Shown one piece after another: positions 21,287 through 32,700 of a DNA stretch of 64,000 nucleotides. The DNA is from Zoroaster sp. YZ-2022. Lineage: Eukaryota > Echinodermata > Asteroidea > Forcipulatida > Zoroasteridae. Position 1 is the stretch's first letter. Every line of letters starts with the position of its first letter. The DNA lies in NCBI GenBank assembly GCA_029582265.1, contig CM055828.1:13241777-13305776 (forward strand). The letters run 5' to 3'. Under the pieces are notes generated by a model. It saw only the letters and a list, made by a program, of their open reading frames with translations. It ran no database searches and was not told the origin of the DNA. A program made the position numbers and the translations under genes.

Positions 21287-23102
21287 GCACGTTGATTGTT
21301 GGGAACTTATAAGCGACAGCATTTAATTTCTATTCATAAATGTCGAAAACAGTTTAGACATCTGAATTGACAAAACGTGATCACGTGGGGTGTGTTATCG
21401 GATGTTAAAGACATGGCTTATCCAAATCAGAGCAGTGCGTATGTACATCGTGCGCCAGCTGTTCTATCCTGTCGGTAAGTAGATACCTAATACTCGCGTG
21501 CTTTGGTAGTACGAGCATTCTTTTTCCTACTTCCGGTTACAAAGCTGGCATACAGTTGTGTGCAATTTAACCTAAATTCCTTGATTTTAACGTTCAAAGC
21601 GATTCTTTGGGCAGAATTTCAGTTTGTTAATAAGATTTTGAGTCTTTACAACACATACGTTAAAGGCAAGTCCCAAGCTTTCTAATTTGTTGCGTAAATC
21701 CTTTAAGAAAAGTGAGTTCACTGCATTTCCATTGGGCTTGTGATGATTGTTGGAGCCAGCGCATGCGAAGTGGGTGTGTTTTATTTAAGCCAGCACGCAA
21801 CGTGCGCATAATGCTCCGTATGCTGCAGAATGCACCCTCCCATTGTGTCTTCATTGTGTTCCAGGAATTCTTTAGATGATTTGGGGGGGGGGGGGGGGGA
21901 GGTCGGTTAACAATAGAACAACAGTGGGTTAAGTGTATAGGGACATTTGGGGGCGTGGCACTCTGCCGCGTATTGAGTAGGGTATAGACGCACGACGTGG
22001 ATTTGAACTAAATCAGGGTGACAAAGTTTGTTTCGTGTCACATGACTCACGTAATTTGAAAGTGTTCAGTGTGTCCCCAAAACTGGTGATAAAGGACCCA
22101 ACCGGAGTACTTTTGTTTAGTTGCCAGGCTTGTTGAGAACAAAAAGGGCCTCGGTTTAAAATGCCATAATATGCCTCTTCACTGACCAACCCCACCCTTT
22201 CCCCTATCATCCTCTTCTCTGACTAATACTGTGAACCCCTTTTTCAGGGTCAACTCTGACCCGGCCGGCCGGCCGGCCGAGTGTAAAATCATAAGGATTG
22301 AAACAAGGCACGAGATGTAATTCCAGGGAATGCAGTCGGTCAAATTTTAAATGTACCTTGATAAATCTATAGATTGTTCGGTTCAATGATTGCTTTACAG
22401 GGTGTAAATGGGGTTCAGGAGGAATTAATCTGGTCAGATGAATAGCACAGATAGAACCAGGCTCAAGCTGCACCTGACGAGACTTGGAAGAGGAGACACT
22501 ATACAACAATCTTCAATGAAGAAATGGCACAATATTAGGGCATGTTATTGATAAATCATAGATATACACATAGGAGATAGAAGGGATATGGAACCACATT
22601 GTTTTTCTGAATTTTTCCAGCAATTCCCGGCATTTTCTTCTCAGTCAGATAATGCTTATGCTAACTGACGAGGGACAGTAATAAAAATATTTTAAAATAA
22701 CAAAAACAATACCAAAAAACCATTATCAGACGCATAGTTTTATTGTTATTTAGTCCGGAAATTAATTTATGGTCAGTCCAGTTATAAATTCATAAAGCTT
22801 TCTCCATAGCCGGTCCTAAACAAATATTTACCCACCTGCAATTTGCAAACGTGTATAATTAAGTTGGTAATGGTGATTCAGTGAAGTATCGTCAGAATAA
22901 ACCTACCTATGGTCTATCATACACATTTTGAAATCGTTTGAATTTATTTTGAGTATAATTATAGTAAAACCGTTTCGACTTAATACAGAGGGACTATACG
23001 CCTGGTAAAATATTGAAAACGTAATTTTTCTCAGAATCCCTTTTTGCATACAGTGCATGTACGTACTGTACATATATGTAAGTGCAGTGAAACAAATTGG
23101 CC
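21287..23102. other. Non-coding downstream DNA
   Basis: Holds a G-run at about 21882-21899 and a (CCGG)-type palindromic run at about 22260-22279. Frames up to 100 codons on the minus strand (22207-22509) show no domain. No clear further exon for the secreted protein was found. Confidence 0.45.
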
Positions 23103-23493
23103 CAGGGCCGGATTTAGGACTGGGCAAGCTGGGCAGTTGCCCAGGGGCCTCCACAACCAGGGGCCTCCACATATTTCATGAAAAAAAAAAAATTTGTAAG
23201 GAAAAAATGTAGGCTGACCTGAACGACACGCACGTATCAATCAAAACCATATTGTGCGCGTTTTACGTATGGTTTGCAAGGGTCAAGTCTCGTAAAGTGT
23301 CTGGTCTGTAAATATATGTACTGTACTATATTCTTGTTATGATTGACCTGCTTGCTTGCTTATTCAGATTCTTTCTACTTGAAAAAAAAATTACTTTATG
23401 GATGACTGTAACTATGTCTTGTGACTCTTGTCACCTTTTAGTTTTTGGTATTCTAAGGTAGGGTGGGCCTCCACATGTCTAAATCCGGCCCTG
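23103..23493. mobile_element. hAT-type non-autonomous element with perfect 8-bp target duplication
   Basis: The left end CAGGGCCGGATTTAG is the exact reverse complement of the right end CTAAATCCGGCCCTG. AATTGGCC occurs immediately outside both ends (23095-23102 and 23494-23501). CAGGG termini with 8-bp duplications are hAT hallmarks. The 391-bp body includes a repeated 'aggggcctccaca' and no transposase. Confidence 0.93.
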
Positions 23494-23501
23494 AATTGGC
23501 C

Positions 23502-23909
23502 CTCTTTAATTTGTCTTAAAATCGCCTTCCTGGTGGAAAGTTATCCCTTCAGTGGATCACTTCAACAGAGCTGTTGTACGTATTAACAAAAGAGGCTATA
23601 TTCGTATTTCCTGAATTGTGGACAAAAGGGGTCTGGACAAAATTCTTTGTTACAGTATTTGACATTAGGTTTAAATAGGCCTAATAAAACTTATGTCGAG
23701 TTTCCTTCCTGACATAACGTCTCTTAAAATGGGGAAATGTATTTTATTAATGAAGAACCCTCCCCCCCCCCCCTTGATAAAGTCACTCGAGTTTGTTCGA
23801 AGGTGAATTTGCAACCCATTGGCTTTTAAATTCCTGCTAGTGACGTAATCATATGGAAATTCTCTACGACTGGTTCATGCTACATCCTTCTTGAATTATA
23901 TTGTTAGTG
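23502..23909. other. Non-coding, nothing recognised
   Basis: Ordinary AT-rich DNA with a C-run at about 23761-23773. Confidence 0.4.
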
Positions 23910-24121
23910 CACTATTAAAACTAAAGTGTTGAATCAACCTTTTAAGAGTTCGGTGAGTGACAACACTTTATAAAGTAAATTCAGCTCAAAGAAAGACTTG
24001 AACTAACACGGAGTCAAGTTAAGTGTAAATTTATCAATGTTAATTCAACACTTTTAAAAGTTAAATCCCAACTTTATAAAGAGTTGTCACTGACCAAACT
24101 CTTTAAAATATTTTAAGAGTG
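23910..24121 (+). mobile_element. Fold-back MITE, copy 1
   Basis: Begins CACTATTAAAAC and ends TTTTAAGAGTG, and the interior is quasi-palindromic: 'gagtgacaacactttataaa' against 'tttataaagagttgtcac'. A reverse-orientation copy lies at 57072-57282. The central word 'taacacggagtcaa' is common to both. Confidence 0.85.
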
Positions 24122-24261
24122 TGGAAAGACCGGTCACCGATCACACTAAATACTGCACTTGAAAGCAAGTACAATCATCAAGATTTTTAAAATACCTTTA
24201 TGGCCATGCCTGTCAGTCAAACAGCATGTATTAACCAAAAGTGCCACACCTTTTACATATT

Positions 24262-24761
24262 NNNNNNNNNNNNNNNNNNNNNNNNNNNNNNNNNNNNNNN
24301 NNNNNNNNNNNNNNNNNNNNNNNNNNNNNNNNNNNNNNNNNNNNNNNNNNNNNNNNNNNNNNNNNNNNNNNNNNNNNNNNNNNNNNNNNNNNNNNNNNNN
24401 NNNNNNNNNNNNNNNNNNNNNNNNNNNNNNNNNNNNNNNNNNNNNNNNNNNNNNNNNNNNNNNNNNNNNNNNNNNNNNNNNNNNNNNNNNNNNNNNNNNN
24501 NNNNNNNNNNNNNNNNNNNNNNNNNNNNNNNNNNNNNNNNNNNNNNNNNNNNNNNNNNNNNNNNNNNNNNNNNNNNNNNNNNNNNNNNNNNNNNNNNNNN
24601 NNNNNNNNNNNNNNNNNNNNNNNNNNNNNNNNNNNNNNNNNNNNNNNNNNNNNNNNNNNNNNNNNNNNNNNNNNNNNNNNNNNNNNNNNNNNNNNNNNNN
24701 NNNNNNNNNNNNNNNNNNNNNNNNNNNNNNNNNNNNNNNNNNNNNNNNNNNNNNNNNNNNN
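24262..24761. other. Assembly gap, exactly 500 N
   Basis: Placeholder gap. Frames of about 180-215 codons reported across it consist almost wholly of unknown residues. Confidence 0.98.
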
Positions 24762-26288
24762 ACAAGAGCTGCTGCAAGTCACAAGAGGACAAGGAAAATT
24801 TAGATGATTATTTAGAGAATTACTGATCAAGCTTCAAAGCACTCAAGCCTATACAGTGTGCTTTAAAATGGTATGTAAAATGTCAAGTTATAAGACTGTT
24901 TTTTTCTTTTTCTTTTAACCATTATGAGATAAACCATGAAATCAGTGTGTACATACACATTCGACAGGGCGTTGATCCAGACATTTTTGCAGGGGGGTCA
25001 GAATTTCTTTTTCTTTATGTTTTAATATAAAAAATCGCTGTTATGTTTTTTATTGTTTTTGGTCTGAGCTGGGGAAGGTGGACCCCTTCCTTCAAGCAGC
25101 TTAATTTTTTTTCAGGCTCTGAAGGAAAGAGTCACTGGCATCCCTGATTTTGTTTTATAACAACAGTAACTATCAAAATGGATCTGGATGAGTTTCGCCT
25201 GCATCCATTAGCAATTCTTAATACAGTTGTAACATTGGAAGTGCACCAGTTGCACCAAGTTAGGGGACCCTGCTAATAATAACATTACACACATTGACTA
25301 TACAGGTACAGTAGTATACATGTAAGATAACCTACATGTATGTACATGTATATATACACTATCATGTCATACACCCTCATGTTTAACAGATGACTACAGT
25401 GTCCATAATGATGCAATATGGGTGTGGCACAACAGTATTCTTGCTTCGAACAAATTTAAAACATGCAGCACACAGGTCCCCTCGAACGCTCAGCCTCCCC
25501 CCATTCCCTTCGCTCTAGTTGAAGTTGTTCAGAACAAAATGTACCTTAAAAGGAAGGTACAACATTGGTATTTCAGTCCTCAACCTTTTAAGATTGAGAG
25601 GGCACAGCCAAATTGGCCTTAGCTGCCTCAAAATTTCAAGGGGTACCCAGGCCAACCCAAGGGCTATTAAGGCTAAACAAAAAATAATGAAAGTTTCACA
25701 CATTAATACATGTACGCCCTTGTATAATTATGCCAGCTATCTGGTTCTTTGCCAGCCATTTTGAATCTAAAAAAAATAACTTCCGATTTAAATTGTTTTC
25801 CTGTTGTCTATTTTGTACCTTTAACGAAAACTAGATAAAAATTACATCGGTTTTTGTTTCTTCTAAGAAACATACAAATGTTATTCAGCAGCTAAATGCC
25901 AAGCAGAGCAATAAAGCCAAATGTTAAGCTTACAATCCACCACCTGCCATCATCATATCCTTCAGTCAAGGTGCATGCGGCAACCCATGAATCCACTTGA
26001 AAAGAGTGCCAAATCCATTGCTACCGCGTTTGTGTGCGTGGTCTTTTTCAGGTAGGGTGTCTGGGCTGTCGTGTGTGCCTTGACACCAAAGGCTGCCATC
26101 ATTACTCTTCTCAGCTACTGCACGCTTTGCACGCAGTCATGACTGTCACAGCCAGCAGACCCTTTGCGGGCCACTACAGTCATTAAAACCATGAATTTAC
26201 CACATCTAAGTTTTATGATTTAAACCACAGTTTCCATTGTTACCAAAGGTTTTCAATATTATTTTTGAAACACAAGTTGAAAGTTCCA
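24762..26288. other. Mostly non-coding; one unassigned minus-strand frame
   Basis: AT-rich apart from 25960-26170, which is more GC-rich. There the minus strand stays open for about 57 codons and includes SNDGSLWCQGTHDSPDTLPE and GFGTLFKWIHGLPHAP, ending at a TGA near 25969. It lacks a start codon, and a stop lies just upstream. It may be an exon or a decayed element; I cannot assign it. Confidence 0.3.
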
Positions 26289-28927
26289 GATGTTAAGCTT
26301 TTTGATGAAAACGCTAACATGGGTTTCGGATGTATTGATAATATTGGGCACTGATGTCCCAAGTTCTTTTGTTTAGTGTTAAGAAAGTTATGGATATATT
26401 GAAATAAGCTGAAAATGCACATTAATTGTAGTCATTGGTATACAAAAGTTGCATTGTGTGTTCCTTAGGGCGCCCAAGTAGTACTAACTCAGTCCCCAAA
26501 CGTATTTTTTGTGGGCAAGACCCGATCGACAGGACGTGGTGGGTAGATGAGACTGAGGGAGTTTTTTGGGACAGTAGGTGGCAGGAGACTGATGAGGTGT
26601 TTGTTATTGTTCGAAATTGACATTACGTTAAGCTTGCAGTATTATCTGTACAGATATTACTACAATAGTACAAAAATTGCAAATGAAAATGTTCGATGAA
26701 AACGAACACAGGGTTTCAGCTATTGTATATTGCTGATAATTATTGCTGGACACTGAGTTCTTTGTTTAAGTATTTTACAATATATTGAAATAAACTTAAA
26801 ACGCATGAACTATAATCATTGTACACACAAATTCTCATTGTTTTGTCCCCCAGACGTTTGAGACAATTCTGTATGTGGATAAATGGCAAAGGATGTAACA
26901 AATCAAGTTAATGCCCTTCCATTAAATGTGTGCAACGACTTCTCAAACGATTCAAACATACAAAAACAAAGAACATCGTATTGTAGAATCATGATAGAAT
27001 CAACCCATACATGTATGTGTATGTTGAGCTTAATCTAGGGATTTGCGCAATCTGCAGATTTCAGCCTGCTTTCGCCAACCCAGATTGCGCACTCAATCTC
27101 GAGATTGTCCCTGACCCTTTTAACACGCCAAAAATTATGGACTTCGGGCGCGTGACTACTTATACTGCAGCCAGAATGAGTTATTGATGCTTGTGTGTAC
27201 AAACCAGTTCACTCACTTTTATATATATGTAAGGTGTTGCAATCAAAGTTGTACATTAGAACTCCCCAAAGTCGTAGGCAGTGTATTCATTAATTCACAG
27301 AGCTGTTATTTAAAAAAAAAGTTGCTCCTTGAAATTTGAGTGGTTTATTACTCGTTATTGTTTTGGCCTAAAAATAAATAGAGCTTGTTTTGTTACAGCA
27401 TGGGTTATTACAGTATCTTAATTCTGTCATTTGTTGTGTGGAAATAAATTTGTGTATTTATTTTGTTTATTTCAAAATTCTTGTGGGCAATATGATACAT
27501 ACAAATTGTGTTGTGAAATTATTGCATACCTACATGTACCTGTGTCATTTAACACAAAAATACTCTAAATTGCAGAATCCCTCAATTTGCGCAGCATCAT
27601 AGGCAGCGCAATCTGAGATTGAGCACGCAATCTGCAGAGATTGCGCCCAATTTTGCTCAATCTCGAGATTGCACTGCACAATCTGCAGATCCCAAGATTG
27701 CGCTCAACATGTACAAACCCTGTAGCTTGCACTATGTACATGTACAAACACCACGCGTCATCGTAATCATACCAACGTGTACCCGGTGTACAAACCCTGT
27801 AGCTTGCGCTTATGTACAAATACTACGTCATCACGTAATCATACCAACGTACAGTCCCTATGGAAAATTCCATTTCGACAAAAACCACCACCGACAAGAG
27901 TTGAATGACAACAGAACGGCATTATTTTTATTGCTATCGTGATAAAGGGTGAGAAAGGATGGTACCACATTCTACCCATAGTTGGTAAATTCGAGCAATA
28001 ACATTTCAAGTTTATACTGACTACATCATAGTCTTCGCAGATTAGACTAAAATGTTAATGAAATAATATTTACTGACGAATGAAGACGTATTTGGTTTTA
28101 GAAAGCAAGTCACATTATTGGCTTTCATGTATGGTGCATGTTTTGTTTTATGCAAAATGCCAAGTGCTTACATGTATATGACAGCTCATAGGTCGAGTTT
28201 TGTTTAGGTCAAGTTTTCACAAAGGTCAAGATGTCTCAATGCCCTGCAGGGTCACACTATTTGTTTAGGTCGACTTGTCCATTCTCGCCAATCTATATGT
28301 CCCAGATTAGACTAAAAATGTTAATAAAATATTTACTGACGAATGATGAGGTAATTGGTTCTACAAACTGAGTCACATTACGAGCTTCATGCTGCATGTT
28401 TTGTATTTATGTGAAAATGCGAAGTATGACTCATAGGTTGAGTTTTTGCGAGGTCGAGTCACAAGGCTTGAGCGCTGTCGTGGATCCTAGTTGTTTGTGT
28501 CGAGTCGTCCACAAGGGTCGAGACGCTCTTACCCCCGCCCCCAGCCACACTAAAATGTGAATAACATGATATTACTGACGTTATGATGATGTACTTTGTT
28601 TTAGACACTAATTCACATTATGGGCTTTCATATGGTGCATGTTTTGTATTGATGTGACGATGCTCAGTATTGTAATAATCTAGACAAGCTATCTGTAATA
28701 GCGCCACCATAGGTATGGATGTGGCCAATGCCATGGTCAGTTATCTTAATAAAAAGCAGCCATCTTGAGTTCGTGTTTGAGATCTCGCCAGACTCCAAAT
28801 ATTACAAGTATGACATCATCCATCGACAACTTTCACGCTTAAACCTATGGGGTTTTGGCGAAACAAGAAGAAAAATAATCAACTGAAAACAATAGGGTTT
28901 CATGACCAGGCGAAACCCTAATAAAAC
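26289..28927 (+). repeat. Left copy of a large interspersed repeat (inverted partner 37858-39489)
   Basis: The two copies match through many words, for example 'agacgatcgacaggacg'-type sequence near 26520 with 39250, 'ggtggcaggagactgatgag' with its complement near 39205, and 'gtgagaaaggatggtaccac' with its complement near 38630. The end at about 28900-28927 is a hairpin (AGGGTTTC, loop, GAAACCCT). The interior holds three degenerate units of about 250 bp (28035, 28305, 28550). No transposase or polymerase frame was found. The left copy is longer because of the insertion at 27016-27706. Confidence 0.82.
27016..27706. mobile_element. 691-bp insertion in the left repeat copy
   Basis: The inverted copy at about 38790-38815 lacks this segment and runs straight from the 'aatcaaccc' side to 'tgtacaaaccctgtag', so it serves as an empty site. 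ACATGTA occurs at 27009-27015 and 27707-27713, a candidate 7-bp target duplication. Inverted ends start near TTGAGC (27024) and GCTCAA (27701-27706). The interior is rich in AATCTGCAGATT and CAATCTCGAGATTG palindromes. No ORF. Confidence 0.7.
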
Positions 28928-29670
28928 TCATGAGTTGGATGGCTGGTAGTTGGTGGTCAAAAAGATTAGTACTCCATTGTGTTGAGTTCCACACCTGGCA
29001 TTCATTCTGCATGTTGAATGATAGCCTTGATAGTGTGTGCCAGTAATCGCTAGCTGAAGACAACTCTATATCCTAGATAAAGCCCACAGTTCTAAGTCGA
29101 TGTTGCGACTCACCTTGATCATTCTTTCCACTTTCCAGGCAGAAACTCTTGAAATAACTTACGGGTTTCAGTGTCTCATTGCTGACTTCAATCCCCAATT
29201 GTCTGCCAAAAATAGAAATGGAGCCTGTAATCGCTGCCAAATAAATTGTTAAAATCATCCTGTTCCCAAGCTTTCTTTAAATTTTCTAAAGTTGGTAAGG
29301 CCCTTAAATACTACACACTCACACACACATCATGATTGACTGAATAAAAGACTCCACCCAAATACTTGATTCTCACCCTATTGTGTCTCCATAATTATAC
29401 ATGTAGAATAAAATATACTAAAACTGAACTGACTCCGACAGCCTCAATCACTTCTTCCATGATGCTCTCAAGCAGGGAACACAAACTTGTTGACTTTCCC
29501 ATTGTGTGTACATGTACATGCATTTTGGTAATGCTGCCAGACATGTGCATATGTACATGTACATGTAGGTTATAGCAAGCTTGCACACTTTGTAATACTT
29601 TGGACAGTATACATGTAGGCTCACATTGTTACCAGTACATTTTCTATTTTGTTTTGTCTCTTCTAAACAG
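28928..29670. other. Upstream region of the hyccin gene
   Basis: No coding frame supported. It ends with the acceptor TTCTAAACAG at 29670, so the hyccin start codon lies in the second or a later exon. The 5' leader exon and promoter were not identified. Confidence 0.4.
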
Positions 29671-29711
29671 ACCAGCATTAAAGCTCACACATATTGCTTT
29701 GAAGAATAATA

Positions 29712-29753
29712 ATGGCAGAGAGGATAGTCCAAAAATGGCTGACTGAATACAAG
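29712..29753 (+). CDS. HYCC1: Hyccin coding exon 1
   Basis: Fourteen codons, MAERIVQKWLTEYK, corresponding to the family's VEEWLSEFK start. The ATG is the first in the exon that opens at 29671. Donor GTAATG, phase 0. Confidence 0.85.
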
Positions 29754-32700
29754 GTAATGTAATGTATGCTTTTTGTCTTGTTAAATAAAACAATCATTGT
29801 GACTTTAATCCATCTGATAGGTGCATACAGTACCACTGTCTACATGATTATCAATATGTATGATAAAATTGCTCTTGACAGATATATATTCACATTTACA
29901 GTCATGTTATTATTTGTTTTTAAGTATACTGCCTGAATTACTGACATTATACTACATGTACTGTATGTCAAGACAATTACATGTACATGTGTTACAAACC
30001 AAATTAAATGTTTTGAAATATCATTTTTCATGGTTGATACAATATACAGTTCTCTATATCTGGTGTTTGTAATGAACTGAAAATGTGTGCTATGTATACA
30101 TTTTCATGTGTCAAACATGTTATTGCTGACATGACTTTCACTTCCAGTGATACAGGAAGTTTTTAAACGTTTATTTAGATTGTTCAGCCTTACACCATAG
30201 TTGATTGATTAGTTAGTAAAGTTTGATCAAAGAAAGGTAATCTTTGGGTAAGATACTGAAAGATTTGTTGTATTTTGTATTATTATTAATTTTTTAGGAT
30301 CCTTTATTGGCAATCATTGATCAGCAAGGGTTTAATTACAATACAATTAAAAAAAAAAAAATTATTAATATTTTGAAATGTGAGTAATTTCTTAAGCTAG
30401 TGGTTGGTTTCAACATAATGTTTATCCAGAACTAACTACATGTACTCAGTATTTTTTGCTGTAGAGAGTGTTCATGTTTGGTAAAATGTGTTAACCCTCC
30501 TACTTCTGGTACCTTTTTCATACAAGTTGATCCACCATTTGAAACCATTCGCTTTTGTGGTTTTTGAGTGGTGAAATAACTGGGTACAGTATTGATTCCC
30601 CCAAATGGTTTTGAATGGTACATGTAGGTCAGCTAATACAAAACCTTGTTTGGATACTTCTAAGTGGTAAATCAATGGACCCTCTATGCATTTGAATGGA
30701 TTTGAATGGTAGTAAAGCTTGCTACCAACACTGTTCAAATGGTATTGTGTGTGCAAAACCAATGGGCATTTTGGTAAGTGGAAATTTTGAATGGTTTCAA
30801 ATGGTCAAACAGTAGCAGGGTTAAATGTTTCCATACGTAAAATTTATAATCAAGAGAAATGTCCAGAGACCAACCCGTCAATGTTTCAGCTTATTTCGAA
30901 AATAATGAAAAAGTATACAGGTTTTTTGTGTACATGCATTCTAATTTGGAAATAATTATGGCATTGATGATGCATTTCAAATTTGTAAAAAATGTTATGT
31001 TTTCTGAAAAATGTTACTTATGGTGTACCATCACATCAAGTAAGTTTGTACATTATAACTCAGTTATTCTGTAATCAGTTAAATACCAAAAGTGTACACT
31101 CCCTTAAACATGGTTTATACAAAATTGTAATTTATGTAATTTCTATTAAAGTAACTCTCTTAGAAGAATATTTGGAGTGAAAATAGTGGATGACACGTGG
31201 TGTGTGTTCCACCAATCAAATGACAAGGATCCATGTGTGACATTTTATATATGTAGATCTGTAGCTTTATTTGTTATAAATTACCTTAATTTAAAGAGAG
31301 GGTATAATATTGGTTATAACAGGATTACAAAATTACCAAATAATTATCCAAAAGCTAACTTGTGAAGATGGTAAAGGTACCAATCATCTTGACAATTATT
31401 TGGTCTGAAGTTCTGTGATTTTATTTTTTATTGGAACGATGCTATTTCTATTTATATAAATGCTTTAAAATGACACATTTCTTAAAATAATCATGAGAAA
31501 CATGGTTTTACATAAATATGTACCAAAATTAATTTATGGCGGGCACCGTCATAATTTCATTTTGGCACTTTTTTTACGGTTAAACTATTTTGTGAAATAT
31601 CTCATTTCGAAGTATTTGTAAATTGTACGTGTATTCCTTTCTAATAGGAACTTATCAATGTTTCAATGACAACAACAAATTTTGTTGGTAAAATATGGGT
31701 GAAACATTTTTAAAGAAAGTTTGTTTGATTTTAAAACAATCAACTCCATTTTACTTGTACATTTTTGATAATTTATTTCAGTCTTTAAGTGGATCAGAAA
31801 TTCCTTGCTTTTGTGGAAAGATCAAAGATGACATCCAGCTCATCAAATCCATCTTTGATATCCTTCAACAACCTCACTCCCATGTACATGTAAGTTCAGT
31901 ACAGCTCACGTAGTATCAGGTACAGCATATAGTGTGCAACTGTACATGAGTACCTGGATATGTGTGACATACAATGTACATGTATAGTAGATCAAAACTT
32001 TGTTTTAATATATTTAAACGTTAAGTTGTACGCTGCATAATTTGTTTTCATCACACTTCAAAGAAAGATCCATCTTAAGAAATCAGAAATAATTGATTTT
32101 GGTGAGGAGTTCAAAGATGGTTATTATGCAATTTATTCTTTGCTTGTTTGAAATAAATTCAAAGTTTTTTGTTTAAAATTCAAAGGTCAAGGTCGCTATT
32201 TTCCGATTGTTTGTTCAGGTTTTGCCTATCTCACACACCCACTTTGCAATGCATTATGGGGAACCGTGACGGACTGAGAAAACAAAATACACAATGTACA
32301 TGTATTGTCAACCATTTGATGGGGCAATACAAATTTGGGGGAAAAAGAGTATTTACCCACCTACTAGCCCTACTGTAATAGGAAAAACACATTATTTTAC
32401 TACACCGAATGATGTTTTATTTTGGGAAAATCTGCTTATATTTATGCCTATTTTTTCTTTCTCTGTACGTAATGAGCATCATCAATATTTCACTTTTGTT
32501 TAAAATTTGACAGCTTCAGGAGTCAGTATGTGGTCAGCTTTATGAATTCTACCGCTCAGGAGACTTTGAACTCAAGCGTTTCTGCCTGCAGTTTGTGCCA
32601 GCTGTTATATGGAACTACCTGCATAGCTTAGCAATACATCAGGTTCATACAGTTTTTCATAACTCGCACATTTGCTCACTGCCTTTAACCAAAGGCACTG

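Noticed and set aside
20964..21326. Alternative + and - strand frames over the secreted-protein exon
   Set aside because: Shadows created by the 21-bp repeat. Only the HGHSE frame has a signal peptide and a matching start.
24159..24830. Frames of about 180-215 codons around 24.2-24.8 kb, and similar ones at 7.7 and 42.9 kb
   Set aside because: They span runs of 500 N and contain almost no real sequence.
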